Assembly: GCA_037447655.1 (NCBI GenBank)
Contig: JBBHKE010002981.1
Span: forward strand, 1-44,410
Source of the DNA: Zygnema cylindricum
Taxonomy: Eukaryota; Streptophyta; Zygnematophyceae; Zygnematales; Zygnemataceae
Length of the DNA stretch: 44,410 nt
Direction of reading: 5' to 3'
Below are positions 23,591-33,665 of the stretch, piece by piece; the stretch's first letter is position 1; each line of letters begins with the position of its first letter. Made by a program: the position numbers and the translations under genes. The notes under the pieces are model-generated. The model saw only the letters and a list, made by a program, of their open reading frames with translations, was not told the origin of the DNA and did not search any database.

Positions 23591-24335
23591 CAAAGTCTGT
23601 TATCGGTAACAGAATATTAATCTGTAATTATAATTTTTAATTTAAAATTAATAAAATATTATAATCTATTTATATATAATATATTCATAGTTACTTACTG
23701 AGGTTATTCTTGTCACAGTTGCGAGATTATTGCAAAAACAACAAATATCATCAAATTTATTTCTTTTGCAAAAATATCATCACAAAAATGTCACAGACAA
23801 AAGCAAGTTTGGCATATCATCCAAATAAAAGTAAAGAGTAACCTTAAAAAAGACGCTTATAAATGGAATAAATTGAAAATTCATACCCGTACAAAGTAAA
23901 AGTACAAAGTAAAAGTACAAAGTAAAAGAAAAAGTACAAAGTCCTCCCTATTTTAAGAGATTTAGTGCCAAAACCTCGTTTCCTAAGTGAGTAACTTGAA
24001 AACATGCTTGGGTTTTGTAACTTTTGTAAACCCAAGCAGGTACAGCATATTACTACAGGCAAAAAATATATTGTTCCAATCACATTTCAAAATATATATT
24101 ACCGATAAATGTAAATAATTAAAAGAAATATTTCCCTTCGATTTCTTCCTAAGCGTAACGAGATTTACTGCCCGACCCTCCTCCCTTTTCCCTCCCTTTT
24201 CTCTGCCTTTTCCCTCCCTTTTCCCTTTCTTTCCTGAGCGATGATGTGGGAAACATTCCCACTTCACTTCTAAAGCATGTTATTAGAGGAGAAAAAATGT
24301 ACGGCCACCATCCGAGAAATCTGCACCGTCCTTTT
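23591..24335. other. 3' flank of the CAP gene; no further gene recognised
   Basis: Contains a triple AAGTACAAAGTAAAAGTAC repeat near 23893-23940 and a CCCTTTTC tract at 24175-24230. The sequence just after the CAP stop on the minus strand has no canonical AATAAA close by. Confidence 0.45.
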
Positions 24336-24461
24336 CTAATAGGGCTTTTCCCCGATCCAATTTCCAGGGGGATCGTACTGACATACCCAAATATAAATAT
24401 TATCTGTGACACTACAGGTTGATCTCGCACATCCGACCCGTTTGCTATTCCTCCACACAAT
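24336..24461 (-). CDS. CAP/PR-1 gene, last exon
   Basis: On the minus strand an acceptor TTTTGCAG precedes codon-aligned sequence reading IVWRNSKRVGCARSTC, then VCQYDPPGNWIGEKPY and TAG. It completes the HYTQ signature at the end of the preceding exon (HYTQ|IVW, phase 0), giving the CAP1 motif, and provides the CAP2-type C-terminus. The last 11 residues, PPGNWIGEKPY, fit the PxGNxxxxxPY pattern of CAPE peptides, which in angiosperm PR-1 are cleaved after a CNYx-type site and act as immune signals; here the site is CQYD. The exon is 41 codons plus stop. Its peptide is not in a long ORF and is only seen by following the splice site. Confidence 0.93.
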   Translation of the reverse strand: MVWRNSKRVGCARSTCSVTDNIYIWVCQYDPPGNWIGEKPY

Positions 24462-24984
24462 CTGCAAAACAGCATCATAACATAAACTTTTAACAAAAAG
24501 TCTCCGGTTTCAAACAAACCTATGAACTGTTTTTTAAATAGAAACGTTGGATAGCACCATAGCATTAATTATTTTAGCAAAAAGTGTCCAGTTTCAAACA
24601 GTTGTATGGGTGTTCCCTTTAATTAAAAAATTTGAAAGCTGTTTGTAACTTGACATTGATCGTGCGGAAGTGTCAAAATAATCACGGCTAGAAATCAGTT
24701 AGGGAACATTTTTCGCATGCATGCTATATTATAGTGTTGCCTGAATATAAGAGTAAGTGACTGAAACTGAGAAATATAAATGGGAGAGGGAGAGAGAGAG
24801 GAAGAGAGTGGGAGAGGCAGAGAGTGGGAGAGGCAGAGAGTGGGAGAGGGTGAGAACCGCCTTCACCCTCTCCATCTCTTTCATATAAAAAATAGACGAG
24901 AGAGAGAAGGGAGCGAGAGAGAAAGAGAGAGAGAGAGAGAAAGAGAGAAAGATAATAGAGAGAGGGAGAGAGAGAGAGAGAGAC

Positions 24985-25199
24985 CTGTGTGTAGTGACCA
25001 CATGCTTTACCGGAAGCGCATGTGTTAGAACTGTAGTCATAATCAGCCTTCTCATTTACCCAAGAACCAACCGCCATTGCGCATGTTGGCACGGCTCCCC
25101 ACATTTTGTACAAATTTTCTCCATATGGACCACCCGAATGATAAAACCCACAGGAATTATCTCGTAACTTATTTGCCCATTGTAAAGCCGAAGCTACCA
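24985..25199 (-). CDS. CAP/PR-1 gene, central exon
   Basis: This exon carries the core of a secreted CAP-superfamily protein, a fold with a cation-binding and sterol/lipid-binding role in several members. It reads VASALQWANKL, CGFYHSGGPYGENLY, GSWVNEKADYDY and CASGKACGHYTQ. The four residues that bind metal in CAP proteins are present: His in FYHSGG, Glu in GEN, Glu in VNEK, His in GHYT. The acceptor is GTTGTTGCAG (phase 1) and the donor CAG|GTCTCT (phase 0), after which the intron is a long CT/GA microsatellite (24730-24980). The donor is weak beyond the GT, so splicing should be confirmed, but the protein continues perfectly in the next exon. An apparent ORF extending past the donor is only the translated microsatellite. 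Confidence 0.95.
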
Positions 25200-25658
25200 C
25201 TGCAACAACCGCAAGTGGGTAAGGTTAAGTTCTTAGCAATGATATTTTATGGGAAGCATGGTAGGGGCAATTTTTGAATGGACTGGAAACCCATAGTATT
25301 ACGATTCAAATTGGTTGAGAAATGGTAGTATTCAGGCTATATCCACAACACGTTAATGTTTATAGTGATATTTAGGGCCACATACACTTTAAGTATTTTC
25401 TGTTTACTCATCCGAAGTTTAATCTTATGTTGTCGTCTCTCCCGCGGATAAACAAGTATCAACACTGTTCTCCATATGGCAATATCAATTTTAGTGTTGT
25501 TTTTCAAACATTGTAAAGATAACATGCAATCAAAGTTTGATAGTCCCATTCAAAAAAGCGAAACAGCCCCAGTTATCTAATAAATAAAATGAATAGGAGC
25601 TCGACTGTACCAAAACATACAATTATATAAGTGGTAAACCATGGCCTTTGTAACTTAC

Positions 25659-25733
25659 AAGTGGTGTTCCATATGAGACCTGAAACTCCAACCGCAGACC
25701 TGGCAGAATTTTGGGGTGCAAGACACCCCAAAT
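25659..25733 (-). CDS. CAP/PR-1 gene, exon for the start of the CAP domain
   Basis: A 75-bp exon bounded by acceptor GTGATACAG and an ideal donor ACTT|GTAAGT. It reads LGCLAPQNSARSAVGV and SGLIWNTT, the first helix and strand of a CAP domain (xNxxRxxVGVxxLxWxxT). Both ends are phase 1: the last T joins TG of the next exon to give Leu, running into VASALQWAN; the first AT joins the G that ends the Cys-rich exon to give Asp. CAP proteins usually have His in HNxxR; here it is Gln (QNSAR). The 459-bp intron to the next exon is ordinary AT-rich DNA. Confidence 0.9.
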
Positions 25734-26654
25734 CTGTATCACCAAGTAAACAAATAAAGGATTAACCCCCTTTTGATTTCCTCGAGATGTGTTAAATTGT
25801 TTCCAATTGAGTGGGTTTGTGAAGCAAAAGAATCTACCACAAAAACACAAAACGTTAGGGTGTACTAAACTTTCACCAACCATCCAACTATACAGAACCA
25901 CCTTATTATTTACTACAATCTGCCATTTTATGTGTAGAAACTCTTCAATTGCTGCAATGTTTCACAGCACAAATAAACGTAGCTATTGCTTACTTCAATT
26001 CGTCACACATTATACAATATACAGCCATCGAACATCATACATGCGCACCATCTCCATCAGGCGTCACATATCTGTCACACCTCATCCGTTCTAGTTTCTG
26101 TAGTCATACTCATCCGGTGTATGTGAATTTTAGATCAAAACGTATCATGGTATGTCTATTATACAACACAATACAAATATACTTCGTATGTCATTTATAC
26201 ATAACGATCAAGCCTTCATTGTATGTCTTTTTCACATCATTAAAATAAGAATAGACAGCATGGCTTTCAAGCATCTTCGTGTATCACAAATTGAATAGCT
26301 ATCATATGCCATCATTCGTACATTGTATGTCTTGAACACGTTTTTATGGATTCATAGTGTACGACTATAATTCGTCATCATACATAGACTCTTGTATTCC
26401 ATAGTATACCATCATCACTTCAACGTTGCCCTCTAGGCCAAGAAGCCTAGTGTTGTAAAAGAATGTGAGAGCGAAATAGAGAAAATAGTAAGCAGAAAGG
26501 AAATAGAGATAAAGATAGAAAGGGCGAGAGAGAGAGAGGAAGAGTGAACGAAAGCCTAGAAAGAGAGAGAGAGTGGGAGAAGTAAAAGTTGAGAAAGAGA
26601 AAGATACAAAAAGAGAGGGAGAGGGAGAGGGAGAGAAAGAGAAATGTTTCTCAC

Positions 26655-26833
26655 CACTTGGAGGCGCCACACACTTTCCATTGGAGACAATATACCCTTT
26701 GGTGTTACACGTGCACACTGCCTTACACTGCCGAGCGGAGCAGGAAGCGTCACGAGGACAGGCGCCAGCAACACAAGGGTTGCAAGGAGGGGAACGTGAC
26801 GTGGGGGTGGAGGTAAGGATGGTGTTGTTTTAG
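26655..26833 (-). CDS. CAP/PR-1 gene, Cys-rich module exon (frameshifted)
   Basis: Most of this exon reads CNPCVAGACPRDASC, then SARQCKAVCTCNTKGYIV and NGKCVAPPS, eight cysteines in 36 residues ending CxC-x11-C, an EGF-like spacing. The donor AAGTG|GTGAGA is excellent and phase 1, matching the next exon. The acceptor ACTAATGTTAACAG with a branch-point-like CTAAT is also good. However, from this acceptor the Cys-rich frame meets TAA at once, while the open frame from the acceptor (KTTPSLPPPP) is offset. The exon is one base short of fitting phase-1 ends; the C5 run in CCACCCCCACG, at the Pro-rich hinge, is the likely site. Either a consensus error or a true null allele. The exon carrying the start and signal peptide was not found. 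Confidence 0.75.
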
Positions 26834-28258
26834 CTGTTAACATTAGTCAAAAAGAAGAAAGGGTAAGAGCGAGAACTAATAATAGAGGGGACAGAGGATT
26901 TTTTGGGGCATTAAAGAACACATCTCGAAACACATGGTCACGCATTGTTACGGAGAAAGTATTTTCTCACCAAATCGTAAAATAGACGGGAAAAGAGAAT
27001 TTAATGTTGCATAAGTATTTTCAACAACAAAATGTGGATTGACAAATTTGGAGTTTTTTCACACTAATTACAAAGCAAGTTTACAAATCAATTATTTTGG
27101 GTGAAAAAGCTCGGCGCTTTTAAACACACATGCGTTCATATAATGCACCTTGGAAAAAAAACATGCCCAGCTCTTATGCGCAAGTAACAATAAAGTACAG
27201 TATGATATAACAATAATATAGTAATGACATAATGCAGTATGACAAGCAATGATATAATAATGATAAAGTATAACACGATACAGAAATGATTTAGTAATGA
27301 TATCAGTATATAGTATAACACTGTTGCTACTATTACTAAAATCTTCATACTGTTATTCCTCTGATCATTATTATTATTACTTCTAGTATTAGAAATTACT
27401 CTGGGTATTGTTATTGCTGTTACTTTTATTGTTACCATTATTGCTAGAATGATTATTAACATTATTATTTCCCTATTTCAATCATTATTATTTGGTAAAA
27501 AAAAAACTTGCTAAAACAACCGACACTGGTTGTACTTATTGGAATTCCCTGTTAAATCTATGTTTAATTGACCTCTAATTGCTTTAGTCCTCAAAGCTAA
27601 GTCCTAAGTCTAGACTTTGGTTTAGCGCTCCGTACTTTCTTGTTTTTTCTTTTTACACACCTTTGGTAGAATGGAAGACCCCTCTCGGAAAAATTAAGAA
27701 CCATTTTTCGTACTTACATTCCCTCACATGGAAACCGGACTCTTTTTTCTGTCGGTTACCTATATTAATTTTCACTTTCTGGATGACACCTTCACTAGAT
27801 GTACCTCCAAAGCCGTGTGTTGCACCTTCTCGTTTTACTTTCCCTTTTTCCCTTAGAGGGACTTTGTCTTCTTGTGGAAAGATTATTAGCGAAGACAAAT
27901 ACAGACGACAAACCTCACTTTTGTGTTCCTTTTTTTCTCTACTCACTTGTCTTTCTCTTTCGGCCTTCTATTTTCGACCTCTTTCACTTATGTGTATTTC
28001 CTATTTTGACCTTTAATAGCCTTAATCTATTAGTAATTTTTCTTAGAAACGAGTTTGGAAAAAGAATTCTCACCCAATTCGCATTCAATTGCATAAAGGG
28101 TTTTATATCTTCCAGTAAATTCCCTGGAACAGAATACAACAGACAAAAAAATATGTATACATATTAAAAAACAAATTAAACTTGTGGCTTCAACAATTGT
28201 ATGAGAATTGAATTGAGCAACATCGCATTCAACAAGATCAAATAGAAAAAGATCAAAT
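26834..28258. other. Interval between the two defence-type genes; no confident exon
   Basis: I searched the minus strand for a signal-peptide exon ending in phase 1 for the CAP gene and found none that is convincing. A hydrophobic stretch MLIIILAIMVTI near 27462 lies in AAT/GTT-rich low-complexity sequence and lacks a suitable donor. At 27653-28016 frames of about 100 codons are open on both strands, without recognisable motifs; a lost mobile element or captured exon is possible. Confidence 0.4.
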
Positions 28259-28596
28259 TCAAGAAGAAACGTACGAATTTGAGGTAACAGGATAATCGAA
28301 TTTATTCGGATTCGCGACTTTTCCGGGAAGAGTCCAGTATAAAGCCCATCCGTAACAATTGGGTTGAGTCCAAAAATATACTTTACGACACATAGAATGG
28401 AGTTTAAACGAATCTTTTACGTTCCACTCTATTTTCATGGACAGCACATTCGCCTTAAACGGAGATTGGAGATTTTGGCATCCGGGTACGGCTCTTTGTC
28501 GTCTAGTGGTCCCCTTAAATTGGGGTTTTTGCCAGATTGAGACCCATGTTCCCATTGTTGCAGTTTGCGTGATTTGGTTTCTTGCCGATGAGCCGC
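28259..28596 (-). CDS. MiAMP1-like / beta-gamma-crystallin-fold secreted protein, exon 2
   Basis: This exon encodes the mature domain. After acceptor CAACATTTTCCAG the frame gives GGSSARNQ, then WVSIWQKPQFKG, which fits the Greek-key signature [FYW]x4[FYW]xG exactly, and a second related motif VYFWTQPNCYGWALYW in which Cys takes the aromatic position. Three cysteines are visible (PGCQ, SMCR, PNCY). It ends NSYVSS-TGA. Two Greek-key motifs in about 100 residues are the size of one beta-gamma-crystallin domain. In plants that fold, secreted and single-domain, is known from the MiAMP1 antimicrobial family, and the W..P...G and Q..C.G spacings look similar, but the cysteine count is lower. An antimicrobial role is inference. 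Earlier parts of the long ORF upstream of 28596 are intron. Confidence 0.85.
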
Positions 28597-29123
28597 CTGG
28601 AAAATGTTGAATAAACCGATTTAAAACGGATATAAACGGGCATAAAACGAACAAAAAGGGGGGAGAAAAAAGAAGCGAAGGCGGAAACAAGTAAAGAAGG
28701 AAATAAAAGATGTAAAAACCAAAACGAAACAAAACATACAGAAATAGAACAAATCAAAATCCGGGAGTACAAAAAAGGAAATTTTAAAAAACAAAAAAAA
28801 CGAAATGCAGATAGAGGTGCTCACTAAAACGACAATACAATAAGTCTTATATTTACACGCAAACGACAAAAACCACAAAACACCCATCGAGCATTAATTG
28901 CTCAATTGAAGTTTAGTGTGGAAAACAATGTTGACAATAAATGTCGAGAGAAAAAGGCGGGAAAAAAAAACCACACAACACCCATAAAGCTCAGTTGTGG
29001 AGTCGAAGACCCATGTTCAAAAAATTGTCAAAATAGTGTTGAAAATAAAAACTGAAATAAAAACGAAAGCTGAGAAAATAAAATAAAATAAAATAAAGGA
29101 AAGTCGAGGGGAACCAGTTGTAC

Positions 29124-29271
29124 CTCGTAAAGCGAGAGGTTTCGCTCGAAAAACGACATTCGAAAGAGTCGAAGTTTGGTTTTTTGCGAGAGCTAGCGGG
29201 CAAAGAGAGACGAGACACGTGGCGCAAGCTAGCGCCAAGAAAATGCTACCGGAAAACCCGGATTTTCCCAT
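29124..29271 (-). CDS. MiAMP1-like protein, exon 1 (signal peptide)
   Basis: Starts at ATG 29271 with a G at +4 and reads MGKSGFSGSIFLALACATCL, then VSLCPLALA|KNQ, a textbook signal peptide: basic start, hydrophobic core, ALA cleavage site. After 49 codons and one base the donor CGAG|GTACAA occurs (phase 1). Joined to exon 2 this gives a 161-residue precursor, with a 527-bp intron at 28597-29123. The stretch between cleavage site and donor (about 20 residues, basic) may be a propeptide or linker. No clear TATA box is seen in the 150 bp upstream. Confidence 0.88.
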
Positions 29272-30040
29272 GACTTCGTATTTGTGGAAATAATGGCTTT
29301 TCTTCTTCGGTTTTTCTATTCTTATGGCAAACGATTTCGTAATTTGTATCCGGTGGATTTCAGCGATTTATAGCCGAATGGTCATTGATACACGTGTGAG
29401 ACAAAAATGTACGGAAAGTACAAATAGTTGACTTCGACAAATGCAGTTGTACAAAAAATTCCACCAAATTCTACTGAACGTTATGGAAATCGACGGTCGA
29501 TTTTGGCACAAACAGTTAATATGACACGAAGAGAGTACATATTTGTCGGATTGCGGCACTCATACATATTTTAGTGTAGATCCACACCGATATAATGTAA
29601 TAAATAATGGTGCACTTACATATTTTAGTGTAGATCCACACCGACATAATGTAAAAAATAATAACTACCGGTGGGCCACGTAATGGGGATGTATCCATGT
29701 TGGCGATTTCTAGGTCCAAGTACGACCGTTGTAATTTCGTTTGTCGGTTTGTTTAATTTTAATTGGATCCAATAAATTCCGTACATTTCTTGTACGACCG
29801 ACAGAAGTCGGCGAATTGAAAACGGACATCCTTTGCCGCTCAATTTTTTTTTTTTCTTTGAAGTGTCGCAAGTCGCTCCGTTTGTATAAAAAGGATATGA
29901 CGGTGTGCCTATGTGTTAAAAGTAATGAATTTGTTCTGTCGTTTTCTTTCAAAATTGAATATGCAACGAGAAAATTGTTAGCCGTACGATTAAAGCCTCA
30001 AAACCATTTTACAATTTACGTCATTTTGAAACTTAGAAAG
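29272..30040. promoter_or_regulatory. Upstream region of the MiAMP1-like gene with a 54-bp tandem repeat
   Basis: Two copies of CATATTTTAGTGTAGATCCA followed by CACCGAYATAATGTAA begin at 29565 and 29619. No ORF of note; promoter elements cannot be assigned by eye. Confidence 0.5.
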
Positions 30041-30042
30041 TA

Positions 30043-30660
30043 CACCGCGAATCGTAATTAGAGTAAATTACTCTAATTCGGTCGCTCAAAATTTCGACTC
30101 CATCACATCAAATAGAGTAATCGATTCTAATTTTTTCATTATTCTAATTTAGGTGAGGTTTAATTAGCGTAAAAAACTCTAATATAGGTAAATATTAAAT
30201 AGTGTGGAGTATGGACGACGTCTGACCGTGAAAAATTGTACTTTTATAAGTAAAAAGGTACAAATAATGATTTAATAGAATCGCGCTCGCACGTGAAATA
30301 GCACTAAGCAAAAAAATGAATCGTATCGAACAAAAGCCGTTCGCATAACTCCCGTCCTTCGACAGCATCGTCGTCAGTGTGAACATTAACTGACATTCAA
30401 TGCGACAAATATTATTAGCGTCATAATGACGTCAATACTATACCGGACTGACACATTTTGTACGTCTACGTAATTTAGTGTTCATAATTATCGCGCACAT
30501 AATTATCGCCGACATAACCCAATATAGAATAACTAAATAAATTAGAGTAAACTTCATAGTTGAAAAAGCTCTATCACATAAATTAGCGTCAGTTACTCTA
30601 ATTGTTTTTTTTGGTTTTTTTACTCTAATTTTTTCATTACTCTAATTACGATTCGCGGTG
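30043..30660. mobile_element. TA-flanked MITE with CACCGCGAATCG ends
   Basis: Left end CACCGCGAATCGTAATTAGA and its exact reverse complement at the right, with TA at 30041-30042 and 30661-30662. The subterminal regions are full of TTAGAGTAA/TTACTCTAA words in both orientations. The 618-bp interior shows no transposase. It is followed after four bases by the large relative at 30668. Confidence 0.9.
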
Positions 30661-31483
30661 TACTGTACACCGCGCATCGTAATTAGAGTAAATTACTCTA
30701 TTTTGGTCGCTCGAAATTTCGACTCTATCACATCAAATAGAATAATCAATTCTAATTTTTTCATTATTCTAATTTAGGTATGTTTTAATTAGCGTAACAA
30801 CATTCTAATATAGGTTCATTTTAAATAGTGTGGAATCCGGACGACGTCCGACCGTACAAAATTGTACTTTTAAGGTAAAAAGGTACATTTAATGATTTAA
30901 AAGAGTCACGCTCACACGTGAAATCGCACTAAATAAAAAGACTCAATCATATCGAAAAAAAGCCGTTCGCATAGCTTTCGTCCGTCAACAGCATCGTCGT
31001 CAGTGTGAATGATTACCTTAACATCCATGCCAGAAGTTTATAGTACAACGGCGAAAACACATGTTTGCCTTTATTTCCGTATTAACTTTGTAACAGTTGG
31101 TCGACGTTCCGCGTATTCAGTTAGAAAAGGAAACTTCATAGCAATTTCGTTTAAAATGTATTCTAATATAGGATCGCGTCTTTTTTAGCGTAAATATTAA
31201 TTCTAAATAAACCAAACTTACCAAAATGACCCTTGAAAGGAGTAACATTTAACTGTAATATGGGTTTTTTACCATCATGGCACATGAAATAGAGTAAACA
31301 TATTAACAAAAATAGAATAAATTTACAGCATTTGGCGTGGGTGATATATAGTTCGTGAGGTAACGCCAAATGCGGGCAGACCTCACAAAATGTAATCTTC
31401 TTGGACCAATCATAGTCACTCTTTTTTGTCCAATCACAACCGGTCTTTTTTTTTGTTTGTTCCATTTGGAAGTTGACAACTAC

Positions 31484-31551
31484 CGCCATCCTGACTGCGC
31501 CGCCATCCGAAAAATCTCGCCATCCTGACTGCGCCGCCATCCGAAAAAACT
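31484..31551. repeat. 34-bp tandem duplication
   Basis: CGCCATCCTGACTGCGCCGC followed by CATCCGAAAAA occurs twice in direct succession, starting at 31484 and 31518. Confidence 0.92.
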
Positions 31552-31691
31552 CTCCAGTTATTCAACAGGGATCTGTGAAAGTCTTGCTTCTTTTTTCACC
31601 GCCATGGATTGCACGTCTCCCAATTTATCGTTTTCCTACCATCTACTTATTTTTTTAGGGTGCTTACCTTTTTAGGGTTTTGTTATTCGAA

Positions 31692-31862
31692 ATGGCAAAA
31701 AAATTGTTGCCGACCATCTCTACCATTAATGAGGCAAGATCCTACTCTCTTACTGCAGTGGTTGAATATAATCTGTCACAAGTAACAGCCAAAAACAGAA
31801 GGGAAGACAATGAAGGAAAGCTGGAAAAATATCAAAATTCAAAATTCGAAAATAAAACTTAA
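31692..31862 (+). pseudogene. Short ORF, possible 5' coding piece of the large element
   Basis: After a C/T-rich leader with two TTTTTAGGG words, ATG at 31692 opens 56 codons reading MAKKLLPTISTINEARSYSL and on to a charged Lys/Glu/Arg-rich end, then stops at the edge of the TCTAAT repeat array. Codon use is less AT-biased than its flanks. The product is not recognised; it could be the start of a decayed element protein. Weak evidence. Confidence 0.3.
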
Positions 31863-31869
31863 AAGACAA

Positions 31870-32860
31870 AGCAAAGTTATCTGTCTAATTTTCCGTCTAA
31901 TTATCTGGGTAAATATTTTTCTATATAACCTGTCTAATTCTCTATCTAATCTAACTCACTATCTAATCTAATTATCTATCTAAATCTAATTATCTGTTTA
32001 ATTATCTATCAAAATATTTGTCCAATTGTATGTCAAATTATCTAATCTAATTATCTGTCTAATCTAATTATATTTCTAATATAATTCACTATCTAATCTA
32101 GTTATCTATCTAATCTAATAATCTATTTAATCTAATTCACTATCTAATCTAATTATCCTCTAGCTAAATTATCTATCTAGTCCAATTACGATCAAATTAT
32201 CCACCCACTATCTAATCTAATTATCTATATCCATTCATCCACCATCTACAAATTATATAATTTACTATTTATTTACTTTTACTATTTTGTTTAATGATTT
32301 ATTTACTTATTAATGGTTGGCTGGCTTATTTTTAGTTTATTTATTATTTACGATGAGGGATGATGATGAGCCATTTGGCTTTAGGTGTTTATTGTTTGGC
32401 TGATTTTATTACTTTATTTGCGCGTGGTTATTTATTGTTAAATTTAATGGCTTATTTCAGGTCATCTGGCTAATTTAATGGTTGTTGGCTTCACCGGTCA
32501 CCCGCTCATTCACCTGGTTGCCTATCTGAACCTTCCCAATCTAATTATCTATCTAATTCACCCAATTGTCATTGTCTCATTATCTATCGTATAATGCCTA
32601 TCTGTATAATTATTTGCAATTTCTATTTAATTATCTGTCTAATTATTTGTCTATCTATCTATCAAATTATCTAATTTCATTATCTAATCTAATTACCTAT
32701 CTAATCTAATTACCTATCTGGTCTTATTATCTATATAATCTAATTATGTATCCAATCTAATTCACAATCTAATCTAGAAATGTATCTAATCCAATTATCT
32801 ATCTAATCCAATTATCTATCTAATCTAATTATCTATCTAATCTAATTATCTGTCATATGT
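31870..32860. repeat. TCTAATTATC-type array, left member of an inverted pair
   Basis: Imperfect units TCTAATCTAATTATCTA with diverged patches (32260-32520 is largely non-repetitive and contains GGCTTATTT words). The reverse complement array is at 35400-36990. Confidence 0.9.
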
Positions 32861-33665
32861 TGCATTAACAAGTCAACCTCACCTATGAATGCAAGTCAAC
32901 CTCACCTATGGAATTCAACAATTAGACTAAGATATGCACTTATCTCATCAATCTAATGAGAAGTTCTTGAAGGCCAAAAAAAATTATCGCCCATCGTTTG
33001 AGTTGTCAATGGGGATTCTGAATTTTTCTCCCTTGATATGCGTATGTTGCCTCATGTCAAATGATAAATCAAAAAATGGTTGGTTTGTATTTTCTTGAAT
33101 TAATAGACTATCTCCCATGTTTTCTCAAATCACATTAAACAAATGTAGCTAAACAGTCAAGGAAAAACAAATGGTTGGTTGTTCACATAAACCCTAAAAA
33201 ACCATAAAAAACCCTTGGACCTTCTAACGGATCGACAATTTAACCTAAATCCTTTTATTTATTTTTTCAGGTTGGGGCCAAAGTTTTTGATTTATTTCCG
33301 ACAGCATATTGCATTCGACTTTATATTATTCCTGCCCTACAAGAGGATAGTGAAATGATTTGTATAAAAATGGAATTCAAAAGAGAGAATAGATAGAAGA
33401 TTCAAGAAAAAGTGGAAAGGTATAGAAATATTCCGAAGTTCAAGGCCAATATTCAGTTTTGGAGTGTAAAATAGTGAAGTTTTGGAGCCATAATTGTTTT
33501 TTTTGTCATAACTACTAAATGATTGCAATGATTTTTTTTTAATACTCAAAATTTTTAGGCCAATGATACTTTCAGTGGCGGTGTTATTACTCTTTATTTC
33601 ACTGACATATGACCTTCTTTTGTTTTTTACCAAATGATTTTGTATTGTACATGTTTGCGTCTGCT
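32861..33665. other. No gene recognised inside the large element
   Basis: Contains a short direct repeat AAGTCAACCTCACCTATG at 32871 and about 32893. A stretch near 33240-33360 after TTATTTTTTCAG could be an exon edge, but gives no recognisable peptide. Confidence 0.4.

Noticed and set aside
24724-24984. Extension of the CAP exon as one long ORF into a Ser/Leu-rich tail
   Set aside because: It is intron: a GT donor follows CAG at 24985, the tail is a CT microsatellite, and the true continuation IVWRNSKRVG is found at 24461.
28515-28887. Phe-rich hydrophobic ORFs upstream of the Greek-key exon
   Set aside because: They lie in the 527-bp T-rich intron between the signal-peptide exon and the mature-domain exon.
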